Positions 24,291-29,419 of a stretch of 29,419 nucleotides of DNA are shown one piece after another. The stretch's first letter is position 1; every line of letters starts with the position of its first letter. Under the pieces are notes generated by a model. That model did no database searches, was not told the DNA's origin, and saw only the letters and a list, made by a program, of their open reading frames with translations. The stretch is from TMED8 sp038125725 (GTDB taxonomy: Bacteria; Pseudomonadota; Alphaproteobacteria; Rhodospirillales; Casp-alpha2), in assembly GCA_038125725.1 (NCBI GenBank), contig JAYPEK010000048.1, positions 1 to 29,419 on the forward strand. Direction: 5' to 3'. A program made the position numbers and the translations under genes.

Positions 24291-24734
24291 AGAGCTTTCC
24301 ATATTTTAACGAAATCATTAGGCAGATTTACAGCTAATCCCGCCAAATTTCGGGCCTATTTTAATACACAAAATATTGTTTTCTAATAATTTATCGCGTT
24401 TTGGCAGTGTGATTTTTGAGAATCTTTGAAATATTTTTAGGCAACCATAATTATCTTGTCAGCGAGGCAAGAAGAAATCTTCCAATCGTCTCCTTGTTGA
24501 GTATATGCAGACGTTGAGACGCAACCGCAATCTCGTCAGCAAAGTGCCAAAGGCGGACATGCCGAGTTTTCACTGATAAAGCACGATTTTCACTCTGGCG
24601 ATCCGTTAGTCGCGGCTCAATTCTTGCGCATCGCCAATAGTATGATCTAAAGATCAGGCGACATTCCCCGATCTCGAAGCGTGGCGAGCGCGGAGTGAGC
24701 GAAGACCATTTCAGTTGAATGATGTGGAAGCCGG
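24291..24734. other. AT-rich spacer with no supported gene
   Basis: About 440 bases between the GGLGSG-type gene and the enoyl-CoA hydratase gene. The left half is strongly AT-rich. The right half carries a minus-strand ORF running into the hydratase gene, and a palindrome at 24643-24656. A short minus-strand peptide (HFADEIAVASQRLHILNK) looks coding-like but joins nothing, and could be a gene remnant. I see no RNA gene, insertion-sequence end or strong promoter. Confidence 0.6.
24643..24656. promoter_or_regulatory. Palindrome upstream of the hydratase gene, candidate operator
   Basis: TGATCTAAAGATCA is a perfect 6+2+6 inverted repeat about 80 bases before the hydratase start, overlapping a possible -10 (TATGAT at 24641-24646). 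The spacing does not fit the Crp or Fnr boxes. A repressor of the catabolic cluster could bind here; no regulator gene is seen next to it. Confidence 0.35.
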
Positions 24735-25520
24735 ATGATGAGCGACAAAGACATTTTGAAGATAGAAACCATCGGCAAAACGCGGGTTCTAACATTGAAT
24801 CGGCCAACAGTACGCAATGCGCTCAGCATCGGCCTGATGGAGGCACTGGCTAACGCGTTTTTGGACGCCGATTACGATGATGCGGTCTCGATCGTCGCTG
24901 TAACGGGCGCCGGAAGCACATTCTGCTCCGGGGCTGATATGAGCGAAGCCGCCGACATGGCCGAGCGGGGCGAGACTTTCCGCGGGCCAATTCGCCTGGC
25001 GACGCGCAGCCCTTTTGAGGTCATGATCGACGCGCGCAAGCCTTCGTTGGCCGTCATCAACGGCCCGGCAGTAGCGGGCGGCTTCGAACTGGCGCTTGCC
25101 TGCGACATGCGAATCGCCGCCGATCATGCCTTCTTCGCACTGCCTGAAGCGAAGCTTGGGCGCGGCGCGCACTACGCGTCAGCCGTATTGCCGACGATGG
25201 TGCCCTCGGCAATTGCCATGGAATGGCTATTTTCCAGTCGCCGGATACCTGTCGAGGAAGCCGAACTATGGGGCGTATTGAACCGCGTCGTTCCATCAGA
25301 TCAGCTGATGCCCACGGCCATGGAGTTCTGCGACGAGATCGCCAAATCCGCGCCGCTTTCCCTGCAGCGTCTGAAACTAACCTACCGGAAAAGCCACGGC
25401 ATGGGCCTGCACGATGCCATCAGGCTCGATACGGGCCCAGACGTCTACGCCTCTGAAGACCAGGCCGAAGGGGCTCGCGCTTTTATGGAAAAACGCCCAC
25501 CGGCGTGGAAGGGAAAGTAG
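24735..25520 (+). CDS. Enoyl-CoA hydratase/isomerase family (crotonase)
   Basis: A 261-residue crotonase-fold protein acting on a CoA thioester, most simply by adding water across an enoyl-CoA double bond. The oxyanion-hole segments CSGADMSEA (64-72) and PAVAGGFELALACDMRIA (111-128) are present. Both acidic positions of classical hydratases are kept, Glu118 in AGGFE and Glu138 in LPEAKLG. The C-terminal helix differs from FadB types. The start is the first of two ATGs at 24735, with GGAAG upstream; it reads toward the convergent reductase gene 28 bases away. Its neighbours encode a CoA-transferase and a Rieske oxygenase, so it probably belongs to a carboxylate-degradation pathway. The exact substrate is not deducible. 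Confidence 0.9.
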   Translation: MMSDKDILKIETIGKTRVLTLNRPTVRNALSIGLMEALANAFLDADYDDAVSIVAVTGAGSTFCSGADMSEAADMAERGETFRGPIRLATRSPFEVMIDARKPSLAVINGPAVAGGFELALACDMRIAADHAFFALPEAKLGRGAHYASAVLPTMVPSAIAMEWLFSSRRIPVEEAELWGVLNRVVPSDQLMPTAMEFCDEIAKSAPLSLQRLKLTYRKSHGMGLHDAIRLDTGPDVYASEDQAEGARAFMEKRPPAWKGK

Positions 25521-25548
25521 CCGCCCGGCCACTGCCGCCAACATCTGA

Positions 25549-26529
25549 CTATGGGAGGAGAACGATTTTTCCCAAAGCGCCAGGCTTCAATACGGCGGCA
25601 TGGGCCAGTGCTGCATCCGCCAACGGCATCTCGGTCTTAATCACCGGATTTAGGCTGCCGTTTTCCAACCCGGCGATCAGTCCTTTATGAATTGACCGTA
25701 GATCGTCGTCTGCGCAGTTCCACAGAGCGACACCCAGAATATCCAATTCGTTCATCATGGCACTGCGGGCGTTGAGTTCGATCGTGCCCCGGTTGCCGAT
25801 GATCACGACACGGCCAAATTCGGCGGCGATATCGAGATCGTTCTGCAAATTCACGTTCGCCAGCATTTCCAAAATCACATGCGGCCCATCCGCCCCGCAC
25901 AGTGCTTGAACGGAGTGCAGATAGCCGTCCTTGCGGTGATCGACGGCGTGGTGGGCGCCTTGCGACAAGACGAGTTTCATCCCGTCGTCGGTTCCGGCAC
26001 TGCCGATGACGGTCATTCCGTGGGCGCGCGCGAGTTGGACAGCGGCTAATCCGACAGCGCCGCTCGCGCCGTGGATAAACACGGTTTCTCCCGGCTTTGC
26101 GGCGGCCCTGTTGAACAGCGCGTAAAATGCCGTTGCGTAGGGCACGCCAAGGGCGGCACCCTGGGCGAACGACACCTTTTCGGGCAAAGTGAATACCTCA
26201 TTGGCCGGGCGAACGACTTTTTCCGCGTAACAACCGGTGATCTTTCCCCCGAGTATGCCGGCTACATAGACCCGGTTACCGACCGCAAAGCCTTCCACGC
26301 CATCACCGACAGCCTCAACGACCCCAGCACCATCTCCGCCCAGCACACAAGGCAGGTCCGGCAACTGCGGATAGACGCCTGACCGGATATAGGTTTCGAC
26401 CGGATTAATCCCGGCGGCCCGCAACCCGATCAGGACTTCACCCGGCCCGGCCACGGGAGATGGAATCTCCTCCAGCTTCAGGACGTCCGGCTCGCCCCAT
26501 TGGCGCACGACCACTGCTTTCATCATCAC
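25549..26529 (-). CDS. Zinc-independent MDR reductase (quinone oxidoreductase type)
   Basis: A 326-residue NAD(P)H-dependent medium-chain reductase. A GroES-like N-terminal half (about 1-125) contains the family segment RAAGINPVETYIRSG. The Rossmann half has the nucleotide-binding HGASGAVGLAAVQLAR (153-168). The catalytic-zinc Cys/His ligands of alcohol dehydrogenases are absent, which fits quinone or enoyl reductases. The start is ATG at 26529, one of tandem start codons, with GGGAGAG before it. It is the last gene of a minus-strand operon, 11 bases after the CoA-transferase gene. It may reduce an enoyl-type intermediate or a quinone made by the oxygenase step; this is inference. Confidence 0.88.
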   Translation of the reverse strand: MMMKAVVVRQWGEPDVLKLEEIPSPVAGPGEVLIGLRAAGINPVETYIRSGVYPQLPDLPCVLGGDGAGVVEAVGDGVEGFAVGNRVYVAGILGGKITGCYAEKVVRPANEVFTLPEKVSFAQGAALGVPYATAFYALFNRAAAKPGETVFIHGASGAVGLAAVQLARAHGMTVIGSAGTDDGMKLVLSQGAHHAVDHRKDGYLHSVQALCGADGPHVILEMLANVNLQNDLDIAAEFGRVVIIGNRGTIELNARSAMMNELDILGVALWNCADDDLRSIHKGLIAGLENGSLNPVIKTEMPLADAALAHAAVLKPGALGKIVLLP

Positions 26530-26540
26530 TCTCCCGAGCC

Positions 26541-27749
26541 TTATTTGGAGTCCGAACCGACGGGCTTGGAAACCCCAGCTGCAAACAGGGCGGCGATCTC
26601 GCTCTCGCTATGCCCCGTCTCTGCCAGGATTTCCGCACTATGCTCCCCAAGCCTGGGGGCCATTCGACGAATTGTCGACGGACTTCTGGAATAGCGCACG
26701 GGCGGATCGGCCATCCGCACTTTGCCTTCCGTAGGATGATCCGCGATCCGCCAAAAATCCGTGGCCGCCAATTGCTCGTCGGCCAGTAGGTCCTCAAGTG
26801 AGTTAACGGACATCATCGGGATATCGGCGGCTTCCAGATCGTGCTGCCAGTCCGCCGTCGATCGCTTGGCAACGATCTCGGCGACGATTTCATATGCGGT
26901 TTCGGCATTTTCGACACGGGCGCCGGCGCTGGAAAACCGGGGATCGTCAATTAAGTCTTCCCGTCCGCCCAGGATAAAAAAATCCCGCCAGTTCTTATCT
27001 GAGTACGGCAGTACCGTTAGATAGCCGTCGGTAGTGGCATATGGCCTTCGGCCTGGATTCAGAATTCGCATGTAGCCCATATCGGCAATAGGCGGCTCAA
27101 ACACGGCGCCATAAAGATGCTCGACCATGACGTAGTCGACCATGGTTTCGAACATAGGCATTTCGATAGCTTGACCGCCACCATTGCGCTCGCGGTGCAA
27201 CAGTGCTGTGACGATCGAGGAATAGACACCGTAGGCAGCCGTCTTGTCCGCAACGATGGTCGGCGCATACCGCGGCGAGCCGGCGGTCTGAGACAAAAGG
27301 CCGGCGATGCCGCAGGCAGCCTGAATGACATCATCATACGCCGGCTTATCGGCCAGCGGTCCGCCACTGCGGAACCCCTGGGCTGCGCAATAGACCAAGT
27401 CTGGGTTTTCATCCTTTAGGGCGTCATAGTCAAAACCCAGCTTTCTCGCGACCTGCGGACGGGCATTGTGCATAAAAACGTCAGCAGTGCTTATGATCTT
27501 GCGAAGACTTTGGCGGCCGGATTCCTGGGTTAGATCCAGCACGAGCGAGCGTTTGTTGCGGTTGGTGGTTAAAAAAACCGCGGCCATGCCGTCATTGCGC
27601 TTCGGCCCCATATGGCGGATCAGATCGCCACTTGGGGTTTCCACCTTGATGACGTCGGCACCGGCATCACCCAACATTTGCGCCGCCCATGGACCCATGA
27701 TGACCGTTGTCATGTCGATCACCCGGATGCCCTTTAACGCACCGTCCAT
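26541..27749 (-). CDS. CaiB/BaiF-family (class III) CoA-transferase
   Basis: A 402-residue enzyme moving CoA between carboxylic acids. The family N-terminus GIRVIDMTTVIMGPWAAQML, the segment LGDAGADVIKVETPSGDLIR, and the nucleophile region PTIVADKTAAYG with Asp168 (matching Asp169 of formyl-CoA transferase) are all present. LDLTQESGRQSL also fits. The start is ATG at 27749 with GGAGG six bases before it. It is the middle gene of the operon, between the Rieske oxygenase (45-base gap) and the reductase. It likely activates the pathway acid to its CoA ester, giving substrate to the hydratase. Which acid and CoA donor are used is unknown. Base composition is lower in G+C than in the left part of the window. 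Confidence 0.92.
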   Translation of the reverse strand: MDGALKGIRVIDMTTVIMGPWAAQMLGDAGADVIKVETPSGDLIRHMGPKRNDGMAAVFLTTNRNKRSLVLDLTQESGRQSLRKIISTADVFMHNARPQVARKLGFDYDALKDENPDLVYCAAQGFRSGGPLADKPAYDDVIQAACGIAGLLSQTAGSPRYAPTIVADKTAAYGVYSSIVTALLHRERNGGGQAIEMPMFETMVDYVMVEHLYGAVFEPPIADMGYMRILNPGRRPYATTDGYLTVLPYSDKNWRDFFILGGREDLIDDPRFSSAGARVENAETAYEIVAEIVAKRSTADWQHDLEAADIPMMSVNSLEDLLADEQLAATDFWRIADHPTEGKVRMADPPVRYSRSPSTIRRMAPRLGEHSAEILAETGHSESEIAALFAAGVSKPVGSDSK

Positions 27750-27794
27750 TCCGTTCCTCCGATTCCGCGCCGCGCCGAACGAGCCGCCAACTGT

Positions 27795-28916
27795 CTATGC
27801 AAGTTTGGCCAAATGTTCGTGCAGGTGCGTGTGGAAGTGAACGATTGGCTTTTCGAAATAGCCAAATGTGAAATGCTTATTCGCCTCCGTTTGCAGCCCT
27901 TCTTGAATCAGGCGCGCAGCTTCCCGGTCTTCAATCACGCCGGTATCCCGGACGAATTCGGCATCCCGCTCTGATTTCTCCAGGTCAATGGAGCCGTCAT
28001 CAGAGGGCGGCGTCAGGCGGTATATGTGCCAACGGGAGTTCGATGGCGATATGGGTTCGAGAATGATCAGCAGGTAATGGCTCGACAACGTGGCGAGGCG
28101 AGTATTCGGGAAAAGCTGATAGACGTAAGTCAGCATGCCGTCGGCGCGACGCTGTTCGCGCGGTTTGTCGCGCAGTTTTTCAATTCGCCGGAACGGAAAC
28201 ACGATGCGCGAGTTAGTGCCGTATGTCTCGACCACATTGAGATTGTCGAAGCCGAGAGGATAGAAGGTCGTGTTGTGCAGCGCCTTGATGTGGTAGCCCT
28301 CCATGGACGTTTCCATGAGCAGCTTCCAGTTTGCCTCGTCGGTCAAGGTCGTCTCGTTGAAGACGCGCTGGTTGGGTTGAATGAGGTCCGGAAGCGCGCC
28401 AAGTGCGCCGGAAGAGACGGGTTCCCTCTGGGTGACGAACACTAATCCGTTCCGCTCCTCGGCATGGACTTGCACGAGGCCGTGTTGTTCCTTGTCGAAA
28501 TCGGGAAAGCCTTCGGCACCCGGAATGTACTTGAGATGGCCATCAAGCCCATAGGCCCAAGCATGGTAGCGGCAGACGAAACTGCGCAACTTGCCGCTCC
28601 CTTCGGCAACTGCCATGCCACGATGGCGGCAACTGTTGTGGAACGCCCGAACAACCCCATCATCACCACGCACGACGACGAGCGGCGTGCCCGATGCCGT
28701 GCGCGCAATATACGAGCCGTTCTCCGGCAGTGCCGCGGACGGACAGAACACCATGGGCAATCGACGGAATAGCTCGATCTCCCGATCGAAGCGTTCTTGC
28801 GAACGGTAGCTCTCCGTCGGCTCTTGCCATATACGGTCCCCCATATCTGTGCTCTTCGAGTCGATATGGGTGAAAACGCGATCGATAACCTCGGCATCGC
28901 TCATCAATTGGGGCAT
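27795..28916 (-). CDS. Rieske non-heme iron oxygenase, large subunit
   Basis: A 373-residue ring-hydroxylating-oxygenase-type alpha subunit. The Rieske [2Fe-2S] site is C-R-H (Cys96, His98) and C-x2-H (Cys115, His118), in NSCRHRG and VCRYHAWAYG. The mononuclear iron site has NWKLLMETSMEGYHIKALH, with His209 and His214. The bridging residue three before the first His is Glu206, where naphthalene dioxygenase has Asp. Glu here is known in the carnitine-oxygenase type, so a quaternary-amine or related substrate is possible but unproven. The start is ATG at 28916, with GGAGGAG about ten bases upstream. It is first in the minus-strand operon. No ferredoxin or reductase partner is seen in the window. 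Confidence 0.9.
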   Translation of the reverse strand: MPQLMSDAEVIDRVFTHIDSKSTDMGDRIWQEPTESYRSQERFDREIELFRRLPMVFCPSAALPENGSYIARTASGTPLVVVRGDDGVVRAFHNSCRHRGMAVAEGSGKLRSFVCRYHAWAYGLDGHLKYIPGAEGFPDFDKEQHGLVQVHAEERNGLVFVTQREPVSSGALGALPDLIQPNQRVFNETTLTDEANWKLLMETSMEGYHIKALHNTTFYPLGFDNLNVVETYGTNSRIVFPFRRIEKLRDKPREQRRADGMLTYVYQLFPNTRLATLSSHYLLIILEPISPSNSRWHIYRLTPPSDDGSIDLEKSERDAEFVRDTGVIEDREAARLIQEGLQTEANKHFTFGYFEKPIVHFHTHLHEHLAKLA

Positions 28917-29419
28917 AGCTGTTAATCTCCTCCCTCTATGCCGAATAAGATATCAAAGCCGCCAAGGCGTCGGCATTGCAAACTCATTTTTGTTCTCTGA
29001 GTGCTGGCTTCTGTCACGAAACATCGCTGACGTAAAAATCGGCGAGTTGATTGAGGCAGAGAAGACTCATCCCAAAAATCTATGAAAGAGCTGGCCGGAG
29101 TTTTCTGCTACCCCGCGGGAAGCCGACAACTTCGCCCTAAACTAAGGATGTCGTCTGGGTGCCATTTCCGGAAGTAACCGCTTTCGGATCAAACGCTTCT
29201 GGCACACCAGTATCCTTACATTCTTCCTCAAATAAAATTCCAAATCGGTTATCTGGAACAGTTCCTAAATTTATTTTGGCAAATCGTTTTTTTAGGTTTG
29301 TCACGTTTAGGAATTTGGATGAAGGTATAACTAACTTGTTTCCACAATTCATTGGAAAATAGAGCGAATTGTCCGTCATCAAAACATTTGGGACGCCTGA
29401 GCCTGTATTCTAACGGAGG
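28917..29419. other. AT-rich end region with no confident gene
   Basis: About 500 bases upstream of the Rieske gene. A minus-strand ORF (ATG at 29379, stop at 29137) could encode about 80 residues, with a plausible core GNKLVIPSSKFLNVTNLK. It has no ribosome-binding site, and its frame stays open upstream only to a TAG about 33 bases away. A + ORF over the Rieske start (28849-29085) is likely a shadow. Composition is clearly lower in G+C than the core. The segment may be a gene fragment cut by the window edge, but nothing firm can be said. Confidence 0.45.

Noticed and set aside
24643..24656. Palindrome as a Crp or Fnr box
   Set aside because: Half-site spacing is wrong: TGAT-N6-ATCA, against N4 for Fnr, and the outer bases do not match Crp.
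24451..24807. 118-codon minus-strand ORF before the hydratase gene
   Set aside because: It overlaps the hydratase start antisense. One stretch looks coding-like but there is no start signal or family; possibly a remnant, not a supported gene.
23500..29419. Complete integrated element with both attachment sites
   Set aside because: No second copy of the tRNA 3' end, integrase or insertion-sequence ends were seen in the window, so only an attachment-like region is suggested.
1..29419. CRISPR array, rRNA or riboswitch
   Set aside because: No regularly spaced repeats, rRNA cores or recognisable aptamer patterns were found on reading.

Overview
The window is high-G+C bacterial chromosome, most likely from an alphaproteobacterium close to the Rhodospirillales. 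That placement rests on several features: a hisZ-purA pair, a DivK-type single-domain response regulator, an RpoH sigma-32 factor, an L33 ribosomal protein of the zinc-free type, a topA-rnr-S41 protease-rpmG-divK order, and a tRNA-Glu gene with an encoded CCA end. I assigned taxonomy from gene content and protein character only.

Layout, left to right. 1-5 kb: the 3' part of topA, then rnr, an S41 lipoprotein protease and rpmG, all on +. A bidirectional terminator separates rpmG from divK on -. 5.5-9 kb: a Crp/Fnr regulator (-), a family 2 glycosyltransferase with two membrane helices (+) and a gamma-glutamyltransferase (-). The last overlaps the 3' end of the glycosyltransferase gene and is translationally coupled to a polytopic membrane protein. 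10.8-13.8 kb: a secreted protein of unknown function, a TerB-like protein and a PAS-GGDEF-EAL cyclic-di-GMP enzyme. 13.9-16.4 kb: hisZ and purA. 16.5-19.2 kb: a two-gene unit made of a 711-residue membrane-anchored pseudokinase and a small multi-pass membrane protein, with its own candidate promoter. 19.2-23.4 kb: rpoH and rluD (-); then a three-gene + operon (small membrane protein, JAMM metallopeptidase, low-specificity threonine aldolase) and a small convergent ORF.

At 23,500 lies tRNA-Glu(CUC) with a good promoter and terminator. Beyond it the character changes. There are short direct repeats, AT-rich spacers, a mobile-element-style orphan protein with an apparently degenerate zinc ribbon, and a catabolic cluster: enoyl-CoA hydratase on +, and Rieske oxygenase, CaiB/BaiF CoA-transferase and zinc-free MDR reductase on -. 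I read this as accessory DNA placed next to the tRNA, although no integrase is visible inside the window.

The best candidates for undescribed biology are the pseudokinase/membrane-protein pair next to rpoH, and the tRNA-adjacent Rieske/CoA cluster. The pseudokinase has lost the HRD and DFG aspartates but keeps the scaffold of the C-lobe. The cluster looks like a module for breaking down an unknown carboxylic acid.
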